Below are positions 25,034-33,366 of a stretch of 49,718 nucleotides of DNA, in pieces. Each line of letters opens with the position of its first letter. The first letter of the stretch is position 1. Source of the DNA: Opitutales bacterium (lineage in GTDB: Bacteria > Verrucomicrobiota > Verrucomicrobiia > Opitutales > UBA953); contig JAEMQU010000011.1 of the NCBI GenBank assembly GCA_016463705.1, positions 1 through 49,718 on the forward strand, read 5' to 3'. A program made the translations under genes and the position numbers. Under the pieces are notes generated by a model. That model ran no database searches. It was not told the DNA's origin and saw only the letters and a list, made by a program, of their open reading frames with translations.

Positions 25034-25747
25034 ATGTCCGTACCAGATCCGAGTCAGCTCAACGATTGGGAGGCAAAGTTATTAAACTTTGCACCCGTGG
25101 ATCGTTTGCGCTGGGCGGCTGATACTTTCGGTTCTCGTGCAGGTATTGGTACAAGTTTTCAACCAGCAGGTATCGTCATTATGCATTTAACGAAGTCAGC
25201 GGGTCTGAAAATTCCTGCTTTCACTTTAAATACGGGCTTACTCTTTCCTGAAACTCTCGAACTAAAAAAGAAATTAGAGGCGGCTCTCAATATGCAAATT
25301 GAAGAAGTCCACCCGCTTGAGACAGTCGAACAACAAGCCGTGTCCCACGGTCCTGAACTTTGGAAAACCAATCCCGAAAAGTGCTGCGAGCTCCGCAAAG
25401 TGGATTCACTCGGTAAAAAATTATTTGATCTAGATTTGTGGATTACCGGAATGCGTCGCGACCAAAGTAGCGAACGCGCCTCCACTCCGTTACTCAGTAT
25501 TGCCGCTCGACCCGATAACTCAGACGTCTGGAAACTCAACCCTCTCGTGGACTGGAGTCGCGAACAGGTCTGGGCTTACCTCAAGGAACATCAATTACCG
25601 CACAACGTCTTGCACGATCGTGGCTATCGCTCCATCGGTTGCTGGCCGTGCACCCAAATTTCTAGTTCCGGCGATGAACGCGGCGGGCGCTGGCCCGGCT
25701 TCGAGAAAAAAGAATGCGGAATTCACACAAAAAATATTAAAAAATAA
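25034..25747 (+). CDS. cysH: APS/PAPS reductase with iron-sulfur cluster motif
   Basis: 237 residues; reduces activated sulfate to sulfite using thioredoxin-type thiols. The nucleotide-binding loop (GIGTSFQPAGIVIMHL) replaces the SGGxDS loop partly, as in this family. The cluster ligands Cys117-Cys118 (KCCELRKV) and Cys203/Cys206 (GCWPC) are present, as is the C-terminal catalytic ECGIH (Cys228). The CC...CxxC pattern marks the Fe4S4 type that acts on APS; classical E. coli PAPS reductase lacks it. An APS kinase domain is nevertheless encoded two genes downstream, so substrate preference is uncertain. The gene is tightly packed between the sulfite reductase gene and cysD (six-base gaps). Confidence 0.93.
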   Translation: MSVPDPSQLNDWEAKLLNFAPVDRLRWAADTFGSRAGIGTSFQPAGIVIMHLTKSAGLKIPAFTLNTGLLFPETLELKKKLEAALNMQIEEVHPLETVEQQAVSHGPELWKTNPEKCCELRKVDSLGKKLFDLDLWITGMRRDQSSERASTPLLSIAARPDNSDVWKLNPLVDWSREQVWAYLKEHQLPHNVLHDRGYRSIGCWPCTQISSSGDERGGRWPGFEKKECGIHTKNIKK

Positions 25748-25753
25748 TTAATC

Positions 25754-26575
25754 ATGTCACGTAACGCTCAAAACGATCACCTCACGCGACTGGAGCAGAC
25801 CTCCATTCACATCTTCCGTGAGGCCTTCGCCAATTTCCGTTCGGTGTGTATGCCTTGGTCCATGGGCAAAGACTCCAATGTACTTATCTGGTTAGCCCGC
25901 AAAGCTTTCTGCGGAAAAATTCCTTTTCCTCTCTTACACATCGATACCACGTACGAGTTTCCCGAAATGTATGAGTTTCGCGAAAAAGCCAAAGAGATTC
26001 ACGGGGTTGATTTAATCGTCCGGATTAACGAAGATGCGATTCGTCGCGGTATTGGTTACGCCACGCACGACCCCGTTACAGTCACACACGAACTGAAGAC
26101 CGTTCCGCTCAAGGCGGCGATTGATGAATTTAAATGGGATGCCCTCGTGACCGGTATTCGTCGTGACGAAGATCCTACCCGTGCCAAAGAACGCTGGTTC
26201 TCCCCACGTTCCGCCGAAGGAGTTTGGGATTATAAAGACCAACCACCTGAGTTCTGGGGACAATTTGCGTCGACCGCTCCCGAAGGTGGACACGTTCGCG
26301 TGCAACCTCTCCTCGAGTGGACCGAACTCGATATCTGGGAATACATTCGTCGCGAAAATATTCCTAATCCGACCCTTTACTTCGCACGTAACGGAAAACG
26401 TTTTCGTTCACTCGGTTGCCACCCCATCACGCACCCCGTCGATAGTCCTGCCAGCAACATTGATGAAGTGATTGAGGAATTAAAACTCACTCGCGTCAGC
26501 GAACGTGCCGGCCGTGCCCAAGACCACGTGGGGCGTAACTCTATGCAGGCCCTCCGCGCGAAGGGCTTCATGTAA
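25754..26575 (+). CDS. cysD: Sulfate adenylyltransferase subunit 2
   Basis: 273 residues. With CysN it forms APS from sulfate and ATP. The PP-loop reads [17 protein letters not shown] near residues 36-52, followed by [34 protein letters not shown] and [15 protein letters not shown]-type C-terminal residues match CysD. Length and start are normal. cysNC begins 19 bases after the stop, giving the classical DN order. The operon sulfite reductase-cysH-cysD-cysNC is continuous on the forward strand. Confidence 0.96.
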   Translation: MSRNAQNDHLTRLEQTSIHIFREAFANFRSVCMPWSMGKDSNVLIWLARKAFCGKIPFPLLHIDTTYEFPEMYEFREKAKEIHGVDLIVRINEDAIRRGIGYATHDPVTVTHELKTVPLKAAIDEFKWDALVTGIRRDEDPTRAKERWFSPRSAEGVWDYKDQPPEFWGQFASTAPEGGHVRVQPLLEWTELDIWEYIRRENIPNPTLYFARNGKRFRSLGCHPITHPVDSPASNIDEVIEELKLTRVSERAGRAQDHVGRNSMQALRAKGFM

Positions 26576-26594
26576 TTCCTCATTCTTTTATAAA

Positions 26595-28487
26595 ATGTCT
26601 CAAACCTCCCATCTTTCTTCAGTCCAAAAATCAGCTCAACCTGACATCGAAGACATGCGCAAAATGCACGTCGTCGTCGTCGGCCACGTTGACCATGGTA
26701 AATCTACTTTCGTCGGACGTTTATTACACGACACCGATTCTCTGCCTAACGGAAAACTTGAACAGGTTCGGAAAAACTGTGCCGCCGAGGGTATGGAATT
26801 CGAATACGCCTTCTTGCTCGACGCTCTCATCGAAGAACAAGAGCAGAACATCACCATCGATACGACGCGTATCTTTTTCCGGACGACTCAACGTGCCTAC
26901 GCCATCATCGATGCGCCTGGTCATAAAGAATTTCTAAAGAACATGGTAACCGGCGCAGCCAGTGCCTCTGCCGCCTTGTTACTCATCGACGCCAATGAAG
27001 GCGTCATGGACCAATCTCGTCGCCACGCTTTCTTACTTTCACTGCTCGGCGTCAAACAACTCGTCGTGCTCGTGAATAAAATGGATTTAATTAAGCACGA
27101 TCAATCGACCTATGAAAAAATTAAAGTCGAGTATACCGCATTCCTAAAATCACTCGGGTTAACCGCCGTACACTTTATTCCGATTGCTGCTAAACACGGT
27201 GAAAACGTCGTACAGCGCTCCGACAAGATGTCGTGGTGGAAAGGCCCAACCGTCGCGGAAGCTCTCGATAACTTTAAACACGAGGATGACCTCACTGGCC
27301 TACCCTTACGCCTGCCCGTGTCCGATATTTATCGTTTCGATCATCGTCGCATCATCGCCGGACGTGTCGAAGCCGGTGCCATTCGCCCTGGGGATGAACT
27401 CATCTTCCAGCCAGGTGGCCGTCGCAGCACGGTCCGAACTTTCGAAGATTGGCCAGGTCACTCACGCGATGTCGTCGGCACCAGTGGTTCCGCGAATTTC
27501 AGTCTCAGTGAACAAATCTTCGTCGAGCGTGGCCAAGTCGCCGCTCACCCGAATCAACAACCACGCGTCGGTCGTGAATTCCGTGCCCGTATTTTCTGGC
27601 TCGGCAAAGAACCCCTCCAACAAAATAAAACCTATCGCTTACGCCTGCTGACGCAAAACGTCGAAGCCGTCATTGCGAAGATTGAAAAAATTACCGATGC
27701 CTCCTCGCTCGAGCCGATCGAAGCTTCTACCGTTCCTCGCGATACGATTTGCGAAGTCATCGTCCGCTCCACCCGTCCGATTGCTTTCGATTTACATAGC
27801 GAATGCGCCATCACCGGTCGATTCGCGATTGAAGATAAAGGGCGGATCAATGGCGGCGGAATTATTTTAGATTCGATTACTGAAAAAACATCGGGCGAAG
27901 GAAAAGTGACGGCCGCCGAACGTACCGCCCGTGCGGGACATTCCCCTGCGGTGATTTGGTTCACCGGTCTTTCGGGCTCCGGTAAATCCACCATTGCTGA
28001 ATTAGTGGAACGTCGACTTTTCGACGCTGGTAAAAAAGTTTTCCGGGTCGATGGCGATGATTTACGTACCGCACTCAATCGCGATCTTGGCTTCTCCGCG
28101 ACCGACCGTGCGGAAAGCGTCCGTCGTGCTTCTGCCGTAGCTGGACTCTTTGCCAACGCCGGACATATCGCCCTGGTCACTCTCATCGCCCCTCTGGCGG
28201 CCGATCGCGCCAAAGCCCGTGCTGCCCTTGCGAATCACGCCTTCATCGAAGTCTTTGTGGATGCTCCGCTCGAAGTCTGTGAATCGCGCGACGTCAAAGG
28301 ACTCTACGCCAAGGCACGTCGCGGTGAAATTCCCGAATTCACAGGCATATCCTCGCCGTACGAGGCTCCTGAAGCACCGGAAGTACATATCCGCACTGAT
28401 AAACTTTCGACCACCCAAGCGGTCGAATTAGTCATTAACGCCCTCGATAAAATTCTCGAATCGAAAGCCGAAGACTGGGAAGTTTAG
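26595..28487 (+). CDS. cysNC: Bifunctional sulfate adenylyltransferase subunit 1 / APS kinase (CysN-CysC fusion)
   Basis: 630 residues from ATG 26595; an open frame further upstream lies inside cysD and is not family sequence. Residues 1-430 are CysN: a GTPase with GHVDHGKST (P-loop), DAPGHKEF (G3) and NKMDL (G4), then two beta-barrel domains. Residues about 445-630 are CysC, APS kinase: second P-loop [29 protein letters not shown] and [11 protein letters not shown]. The protein powers APS formation by GTP hydrolysis and then phosphorylates APS to PAPS. Such fusions are known as CysNC or NodQ. It ends the sulfate operon. An inverted repeat after the stop overlaps the azoreductase promoter. 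Confidence 0.95.
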   Translation: MSQTSHLSSVQKSAQPDIEDMRKMHVVVVGHVDHGKSTFVGRLLHDTDSLPNGKLEQVRKNCAAEGMEFEYAFLLDALIEEQEQNITIDTTRIFFRTTQRAYAIIDAPGHKEFLKNMVTGAASASAALLLIDANEGVMDQSRRHAFLLSLLGVKQLVVLVNKMDLIKHDQSTYEKIKVEYTAFLKSLGLTAVHFIPIAAKHGENVVQRSDKMSWWKGPTVAEALDNFKHEDDLTGLPLRLPVSDIYRFDHRRIIAGRVEAGAIRPGDELIFQPGGRRSTVRTFEDWPGHSRDVVGTSGSANFSLSEQIFVERGQVAAHPNQQPRVGREFRARIFWLGKEPLQQNKTYRLRLLTQNVEAVIAKIEKITDASSLEPIEASTVPRDTICEVIVRSTRPIAFDLHSECAITGRFAIEDKGRINGGGIILDSITEKTSGEGKVTAAERTARAGHSPAVIWFTGLSGSGKSTIAELVERRLFDAGKKVFRVDGDDLRTALNRDLGFSATDRAESVRRASAVAGLFANAGHIALVTLIAPLAADRAKARAALANHAFIEVFVDAPLEVCESRDVKGLYAKARRGEIPEFTGISSPYEAPEAPEVHIRTDKLSTTQAVELVINALDKILESKAEDWEV

Positions 28488-28506
28488 TCTGCAGCCTGAG
28501 CGGGCG

Positions 28507-28534
28507 TTGACTCAGGTACTTTTAAGCTTATGTT
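28507..28534 (+). promoter_or_regulatory. Putative promoter of azoR, leaderless arrangement
   Basis: TTGACT (28507-28512) and TATGTT (28529-28534) are 16 bases apart. The azoR ATG at 28543 is only eight bases past the -10 element, so transcription would start within about two bases of the start codon. A 6-bp inverted repeat CCTGAG/CTCAGG (28495-28500 and 28511-28516) overlaps the -35 and could be an operator. Confidence 0.4.
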
Positions 28535-28542
28535 GATAGCAG

Positions 28543-29148
28543 ATGAAGTTGCTGCATATCGATGCATCTCCGCGCACCGTGCGCTCAGTGACTCGTAAAC
28601 TGAGTGCGGTATTCGTGAGCGCACTTCGGCTTAGTCACACGGACCTACAAGTCACCCATCGCGATGTGGGACATAACCCTCCGCCTTTTATTTCCGACGC
28701 CTGGATTGGTGCCGCCTTTGCCCAAGGTGATTTCGAAGACCCATCCATGAAAGGCGCACTGCACCACTCAGACGAATTAGCTTCGGAGTTACTTACGTGT
28801 GACGCCCTACTCATCGCCTCACCGATGCATAATTTTCATGTATCCGCTTCACTCAAGGCATGGATCGACCAAGTCGTCCGCACGGATATGACCTTTAAAA
28901 TTACCGAAGAAGGCCCGGTTCCTTTAGTTCGCGGTAAAAAAGCACTCGTGGTTACCTCACGTGGCGGCTTTGTGGCGGGGACAGCTTATGATTTTCAAGA
29001 GCCTTATTTGCGTACCATCTTAGGTTTCATTGGAATCACCGACGTTACTTTCATTCACGCTGAAGGCGTCAACAGTAGTGATCAAGATCGCGATGACGCC
29101 ATCACCACAGCTTCCGTAAAGTTGGTCGCGCTGGCCGAAACTTGGTAA
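28543..29148 (+). CDS. azoR: FMN-dependent NADH:quinone/azo oxidoreductase AzoR
   Basis: 201 residues, flavodoxin-like fold. It reduces quinones and azo bonds with NADH and probably guards against quinone stress. The FMN phosphate loop is near the start (HIDASPRTVRSVTRKL). ASPMHNFHVSASLKAWIDQV matches the family PMYNFxxPxxLKxWID motif that contacts FMN, and VTSRGGFVAGTAYDF is also typical. The length equals E. coli AzoR. It lies between the sulfate operon and the convergent umuC, with its own promoter-like sequence. No Shine-Dalgarno sequence. Confidence 0.92.
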   Translation: MKLLHIDASPRTVRSVTRKLSAVFVSALRLSHTDLQVTHRDVGHNPPPFISDAWIGAAFAQGDFEDPSMKGALHHSDELASELLTCDALLIASPMHNFHVSASLKAWIDQVVRTDMTFKITEEGPVPLVRGKKALVVTSRGGFVAGTAYDFQEPYLRTILGFIGITDVTFIHAEGVNSSDQDRDDAITTASVKLVALAETW

Positions 29149-29153
29149 CAGCG

Positions 29154-30458
29154 TCATTCGTGAAAACGGATGCGTCGCTTCGGCACGCCATTCGTTTTCG
29201 GTAAAACTTTTTCCTGTGTTTGCGAATTTTCCGACAACTGCTCGGATTTACTTTTCCACTTACGTTCAAAACCGGTACTCGCCGGTCGAACCATTTCCTT
29301 ACCGAGTTTAGCATTAATCGTATCGACTGCTTTCATCAAACGGTTGCGTGATGACGGTAGCGCGGTGCCCAGTCCAGGAAGTGTTTCCTGAACAACATCC
29401 TTCGAGGATAATTCCGTTAAGATTACGCCTGCTTTTTTGTAAAAGTAGCCTTCTTTAAAAACACGCTTTAACGCGCGCTGGGCCATCGCACCGATCACCC
29501 CTAAATCATCCGTCAGAAAATCAATCTCCTCTGTTTCACTCGTGCCGTATTGTTCGGCATCTTTCTGAAAACGATTAGTACCAAAAAAGACCGTGACGGT
29601 AGAAGTGGCTAAATTTTCCTGACGTAGTTTCTCCGCCGCTCGTACAGCATGCGTAGCGACAGCCTCCGATAAATCGGTGAAGTCACTCACCGGGCGGCCA
29701 AACGACCGAGAGACCATGATACTTTTACGCGCCTCTGCGTTTTCGATGATCTCGTGACAAGGAATGCCCCGTAATTCCAAAGCAATACGCTCTCCGACTA
29801 CTCCAGCCAGTCGTCGAATAAAAGCAGGATCCGCCTCCGCTAAGTCTTGGGCCGAGAGAATGCCATGGCCACGTAGACGTGTGGCCAGCCCTTTGCCCAC
29901 GCCCCAAATATCGCGCGTCTTCACTCCCTTTAAAAACTCTTCGCGACCTGCCGGTGAATAAGGAACCACGATGACTCCGCCCGACTCCGCATCGCCCTTC
30001 GCTCTTTCGTTAGCGAGTTTACATAGAACTTTCGTCGCACCCATTCCAATGGAAACAGAAATGCCCGTAGTCGATAAAACATCGTTACGAATTCGATGAC
30101 CTAAGGCACGCGCGTCAGCTTCGGGCATATCAGGAAAACCTAAAAAGGCTTCATCGATCGAATAAGATTCAAAGTCACGTGCCTGTTTTGCTAAAACCTC
30201 CATCACGCGTTCCGAAAAATCTCCGTAGACCGAAAAGTTAGAGGAAAAAACTTTTACCGAATGGGCTTCACATACTCTCCGCACTTGAAAAAAAGGTGCG
30301 CCCATCGGAATGCCCAAGAGCTTGGCTTCACTCGATCGCGCGATGACACATCCATCGTTGTTGGAAAGAACGACAATCGGTACTCCAATGAGTGCCGGAT
30401 TTAATGCCCGTTCACACGAGGCGAAAAAATTATTACAATCGGCAAGGGCTCGTAACAT
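29154..30458 (-). CDS. umuC: Translesion DNA polymerase V catalytic subunit UmuC
   Basis: 434 residues, Y-family polymerase that copies damaged DNA. The start ALADCNNFFASCERALNP, VVVLSNNDGCVIARSSEAK and the catalytic SIDEAF (in FESYSIDEAFLGF) are diagnostic. A helix-hairpin-helix region (TRDIWGVGKGLATRLRGHG) and the little-finger domain follow. The end of the protein is basic and low-complexity. The usual partner umuD is absent on both sides: the neighbours are azoR and cysK. A GAACATTTGTTC palindrome lies directly before the ATG and suggests LexA control. Without UmuD', activity may rely on a umuD elsewhere. Confidence 0.95.
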   Translation of the reverse strand: MLRALADCNNFFASCERALNPALIGVPIVVLSNNDGCVIARSSEAKLLGIPMGAPFFQVRRVCEAHSVKVFSSNFSVYGDFSERVMEVLAKQARDFESYSIDEAFLGFPDMPEADARALGHRIRNDVLSTTGISVSIGMGATKVLCKLANERAKGDAESGGVIVVPYSPAGREEFLKGVKTRDIWGVGKGLATRLRGHGILSAQDLAEADPAFIRRLAGVVGERIALELRGIPCHEIIENAEARKSIMVSRSFGRPVSDFTDLSEAVATHAVRAAEKLRQENLATSTVTVFFGTNRFQKDAEQYGTSETEEIDFLTDDLGVIGAMAQRALKRVFKEGYFYKKAGVILTELSSKDVVQETLPGLGTALPSSRNRLMKAVDTINAKLGKEMVRPASTGFERKWKSKSEQLSENSQTQEKVLPKTNGVPKRRIRFHE

Positions 30459-30474
30459 ATGAACATTTGTTCAT
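30459..30474. promoter_or_regulatory. SOS-type (LexA-like) operator at the umuC start
   Basis: ATGAACATTTGTTCAT is a 16-base palindrome with arms ATGAACA/TGTTCAT, directly adjoining the umuC start codon (30456-30458). The core GAAC-N4-GTTC is the Bacillus-type LexA box spacing. A TTGAAA (30493-30498, reverse strand) upstream would place the -10 on the palindrome. umuC is a standard SOS target, which supports the call. lexA is not in the window. Confidence 0.65.
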
Positions 30475-30518
30475 CTATCCGTTTGCCAATCTTTTCAAGG
30501 GTAAAAGTGCCTAGGCAC

Positions 30519-30546
30519 AAAAAAGGCGGGTCCCTGCGGCCCGCCC
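30519..30546 (-). terminator. Rho-independent terminator after cysK
   Basis: On the reverse strand a GGCGGG-type stem (30540-30545 pairing with 30525-30530, loop 30531-30539) is followed by six T (30524-30519). It lies 23 bases downstream of the cysK stop and separates cysK from umuC. Confidence 0.85.
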
Positions 30547-30568
30547 TTTCGAGTCAGCTAACCCCAGA

Positions 30569-31546
30569 TTACGATGCAGTTAAGGCGGTGACCTCAGCGC
30601 GAATCTTCTCCGCCAGAGCGGTCGAGAGGTAACGCTCACTAGGGCTACAAGCGATCGTGACGATGCGCTTACCAGCGTACTCAGGACGTTTCGCTAATTG
30701 GAGACAGGCCCAGATATTGGCACCAGAGGAAATACCAACGGCGAGACCTTCGCGTGCGGAAACATCAAGCGCAGTCGCAAACGCATCTTCGTTAGAAACT
30801 TGGATCACTTCGTCGATTAAAGATAAGTCGCAATTCTTAGGAACGAAACCGGCACCGATACCTTGGATCTTGTGAGGAGCAGGTTGCACCGGCTGCGAAT
30901 TACGAGTCTGGGTAATGACAGGACTTGCGGAAGGCTCTACCGCGATGGCGAGGAGTTTAGCGTTACGACCTTTGATGACTGATGCCACACCCGTGAGAGT
31001 TCCACCAGTGCCCACACCCGAAACAAAAGCGTCTACTTTACCATCGGTATCCGCCCAAATTTCTTCGGCCGTGGTGCGACGATGCACCTCAGGATTTGCA
31101 GGATTATCAAACTGCATCGGCATGTAAGCGGTGTCGCCAATTTCTTGACGAATCGCTGTCGCACGCTCAATCGCACCACGCATCCCCTTGGCCCCGGGGG
31201 TTAAAACGATTTCCGCACCGAGCATACGTAATAAAACGCGGCGCTCAACCGACATCGTTTCGGGCATCGTTAAAATACATTTATAACCACGAGCGGCGGC
31301 CACAAACGCCAACGCAATACCGGTGTTACCCGAAGTAGGCTCAACAATCGTGCCCCCTGGTTTCAGACGGCCATCACGCTCACCGGCTTCGACCATCGCG
31401 CGACCAATACGATCTTTAACACTCGAGAGTGGATTAAAGTATTCGAGCTTAACCAAGATTTCAGTGTTCAAACCTTCAGTCACTTTATTCAAACGAACCA
31501 GAGGTGTGCGACCGATGGTTTCTAAAACGTTTTTGTAGATGGGCAT
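30569..31546 (-). CDS. cysK: Cysteine synthase A (O-acetylserine thiol-lyase)
   Basis: 325 residues, PLP enzyme that makes cysteine from O-acetylserine and sulfide, completing the sulfate pathway of the preceding genes. The cofactor lysine is Lys44 in SSVKDRIG, the substrate loop is TSGNTG (71-76), and [15 protein letters not shown] binds the PLP phosphate. The C terminus carries the usual [12 protein letters not shown] segment. A good promoter (31574-31602) precedes it and a strong terminator follows, so it is probably monocistronic. It is separated from the sulfate operon by azoR and umuC and runs on the other strand. Confidence 0.96.
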   Translation of the reverse strand: MPIYKNVLETIGRTPLVRLNKVTEGLNTEILVKLEYFNPLSSVKDRIGRAMVEAGERDGRLKPGGTIVEPTSGNTGIALAFVAAARGYKCILTMPETMSVERRVLLRMLGAEIVLTPGAKGMRGAIERATAIRQEIGDTAYMPMQFDNPANPEVHRRTTAEEIWADTDGKVDAFVSGVGTGGTLTGVASVIKGRNAKLLAIAVEPSASPVITQTRNSQPVQPAPHKIQGIGAGFVPKNCDLSLIDEVIQVSNEDAFATALDVSAREGLAVGISSGANIWACLQLAKRPEYAGKRIVTIACSPSERYLSTALAEKIRAEVTALTAS

Positions 31547-31573
31547 AGCGTAATGTTTAGTTAATGACTAATA

Positions 31574-31602
31574 TATATAGCAAAACACCTATTTACGGGC
31601 AA
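31574..31602 (-). promoter_or_regulatory. Putative sigma-70 promoter of cysK
   Basis: On the reverse strand TTGCCC (31597-31602) is followed after 17 bases by TATATA (31574-31579), 27 bases before the cysK ATG. Spacing is optimal, and the -10 sits in an AT-rich alternating tract. I found no riboswitch-like fold in the short leader. Confidence 0.55.
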
Positions 31603-31636
31603 CCATAAATAAACGAACTCTAAGCCAGAAAAACCC

Positions 31637-31897
31637 TTAGTAACGGCGTTTGGGGGCAGCGGGCGGACGAGGTGCAGTATCGCGCAAACGGAAAATAATG
31701 CGGGCTTGGGTTAAGTCGGATGGGCTCATTTCGACTTTCACGCGATCGCCAGGATTAATTCTGATAAAGTTTTTACGGAGGCGACCGGAAATTCTTCCCA
31801 GCACCACGTGCTTATTGGGAAGTTCGATGCGGAACATAGTTCCAGGTAGGACCTGTAGGATTTTGCCTTCGAGTTCGATAACGGGTTCTTCTGCCAT
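31637..31897 (-). CDS. infA: Translation initiation factor IF-1
   Basis: 86 residues, OB-fold protein binding the 30S A site during initiation. The order [20 protein letters not shown], then [20 protein letters not shown], then [13 protein letters not shown] is that of IF-1. After residue 72 there is an extra basic Pro/Arg tail ([11 protein letters not shown]) not found in the 72-residue E. coli protein. Sense and start are clear. It is one of very few genes here with a purine-rich AAGG close before the ATG. cysK lies 90 bases downstream on the same strand but has its own promoter. Confidence 0.93.
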   Translation of the reverse strand: MAEEPVIELEGKILQVLPGTMFRIELPNKHVVLGRISGRLRKNFIRINPGDRVKVEMSPSDLTQARIIFRLRDTAPRPPAAPKRRY

Positions 31898-32002
31898 GCC
31901 TTGTAGGCTCTATCCATGCAGGGAAAGGGTCAAAGTCAACACCTCGTATAAAAGAAAGTCATCCCCGCTTGCCAGCAGCCGTCGAGTTTAGATTGTTTCA
32001 GT

Positions 32003-32548
32003 ATGGAAAGTGAAAACAGCTCAATTAGACCGCCTTTAAGCTGTCCCTTTGATAAGCTCCATCCGTCGCAATTAATTCGTGATGATAAATTTTATATGTC
32101 ACTCGCATTTAATTTAGCAGTGGATGCTTGGCGAATTGATGAAGTCCCCATCGGTGCCATCATTGAACGCGGCGGAGAAATTATTGCGGCCGCACATAAT
32201 GAAGTTGAACGGGCCAACGATCCGACAGCCCACGCGGAAATTTTAGCCATCACCCAAGCCGCCAAAAAAATCGGTGACTGGCGCCTCAACGACTGCACCC
32301 TCTACGTCACCAAAGAACCCTGCCCGATGTGTTCAGGCGCCACCATCATGAGTCGACTCGGGCGCGTGGTCTTCGCCTGGGGCGACCCCAAAATGGGTTG
32401 TTTAGGTGGAGCAACCCCCCTCCATGCGTTGCCCAAACTCAATCACCGCGTAAATGTTACCAGCGGTATCCTCGAAGAACCTTGCCGTGAAATCCTGCAG
32501 GCCTATTTTAATCTGAAGCGCGGCAAAGATTTACCCCCTTCGGCTTGA
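32003..32548 (+). CDS. tadA: tRNA-specific adenosine deaminase TadA
   Basis: 181 residues; converts A34 to inosine in tRNA-Arg(ACG). Zinc ligands and the catalytic Glu are His77 and Glu79 (HAE) and Cys107 and Cys110 (PCPMC). The first 25-30 residues precede the usual start of the deaminase domain and may be an extension. ATG 32096 would be too late because it removes the first helix. The C-terminal region ([30 protein letters not shown]) fits TadA better than guanine or cytosine deaminases. The SOD gene follows 28 bases downstream. Confidence 0.92.
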   Translation: MESENSSIRPPLSCPFDKLHPSQLIRDDKFYMSLAFNLAVDAWRIDEVPIGAIIERGGEIIAAAHNEVERANDPTAHAEILAITQAAKKIGDWRLNDCTLYVTKEPCPMCSGATIMSRLGRVVFAWGDPKMGCLGGATPLHALPKLNHRVNVTSGILEEPCREILQAYFNLKRGKDLPPSA

Positions 32549-32576
32549 CCCTCGTCAAAATCACCACTGGTTCAAA

Positions 32577-33308
32577 ATGCTTCGTCGCCACTTCATCATT
32601 AAATCCTCAGCCCTCGCCCTCAGCTTAAGCACTTTAAAAATTTTCGCCTCCACTTCCCAAACCTCCATGAGCTACACCCTCCCCGCCCTCGCCTATCCCA
32701 CCAACGCCCTCGAGCCACACATCGATGTTGCCACGATGGAAATCCACCACGGCAAACACCACAATGCCTACGTGACTAACTTGAACGCGGCACTCGCTAA
32801 GGAACCAAGCTTCGCCGCGGGCGCCGATGTGCATGCCCTCATCGCAGATCTTTCCAAAGTTCCTGAATCTATCCGCACCGCCGTTCGCAATAATGCCGGT
32901 GGCCACGCTAACCATACCTTCTTCTGGAATTTACTTTCCCCGAACGGTGGCGGCGAACCCGTCGGTGCTCTCGCTGACGCGATCCATAAAACCTTTGGCG
33001 GTCTCGAAGGCGAAAAAGGACTCAAGGCTCATTTCAAAGCCGCGGCGACTGGACGCTTCGGTTCCGGCTGGGCTTGGCTCGTTGTTAAAGCGGATAAATC
33101 CATCGCCGTCACTTCGACGCCTAACCAAGACAGCCCCCTGATGAAGGGTGTTGCTGACGTTAACGGCCATCCCGTCCTCGCGCTCGATGTTTGGGAACAC
33201 GCTTACTATTTAAAATATCAAAACCGCCGTCCTGATTACATCGATGCTTTCTGGAAAGTCATCGACTGGAAAAAGGCCAACGAGCTCTACGTTCAAGCCA
33301 TCGGTTAA
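32577..33308 (+). CDS. Fe/Mn superoxide dismutase with Tat-like N-terminal leader
   Basis: 243 residues. The SOD domain starts at Met31 ([11 protein letters not shown]) and has the metal ligands in the HHGKHHNAY region, in GHANHTFFW and in DVWEHAYY. It dismutates superoxide to peroxide and oxygen. The first 30 residues add [18 protein letters not shown], which resembles a twin-arginine signal (RRxFIIK plus a hydrophobic stretch), so the enzyme may be exported. If ATG 32667 is used it would be cytoplasmic. Fe versus Mn cannot be decided from these motifs. A strong bidirectional terminator follows. tadA lies upstream on the same strand. Confidence 0.93.
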   Translation: MLRRHFIIKSSALALSLSTLKIFASTSQTSMSYTLPALAYPTNALEPHIDVATMEIHHGKHHNAYVTNLNAALAKEPSFAAGADVHALIADLSKVPESIRTAVRNNAGGHANHTFFWNLLSPNGGGEPVGALADAIHKTFGGLEGEKGLKAHFKAAATGRFGSGWAWLVVKADKSIAVTSTPNQDSPLMKGVADVNGHPVLALDVWEHAYYLKYQNRRPDYIDAFWKVIDWKKANELYVQAIG

Positions 33309-33332
33309 TTTTAAATATTAACTCCTATAAAA

Positions 33333-33358
33333 GGCGACTCACTCGAGTCGCCTTTTTT
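33333..33358. terminator. Bidirectional rho-independent terminator
   Basis: A perfect 8-bp stem GGCGACTC/GAGTCGCC (33333-33340 and 33345-33352) with loop ACTC is followed by T6 on the forward strand and preceded by A4 (T-run on the reverse strand). It sits between the convergent SOD gene and the adenylate-kinase-like gene and can serve both. Confidence 0.88.
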
Positions 33359-33366
33359 GTGCCCGC

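Noticed and set aside
27632-28213. Open frame of 193 codons on the reverse strand inside cysNC
   Set aside because: It is antisense to the strongly conserved CysN/CysC domains, shows no domain, and arises from codon bias of the sense gene.
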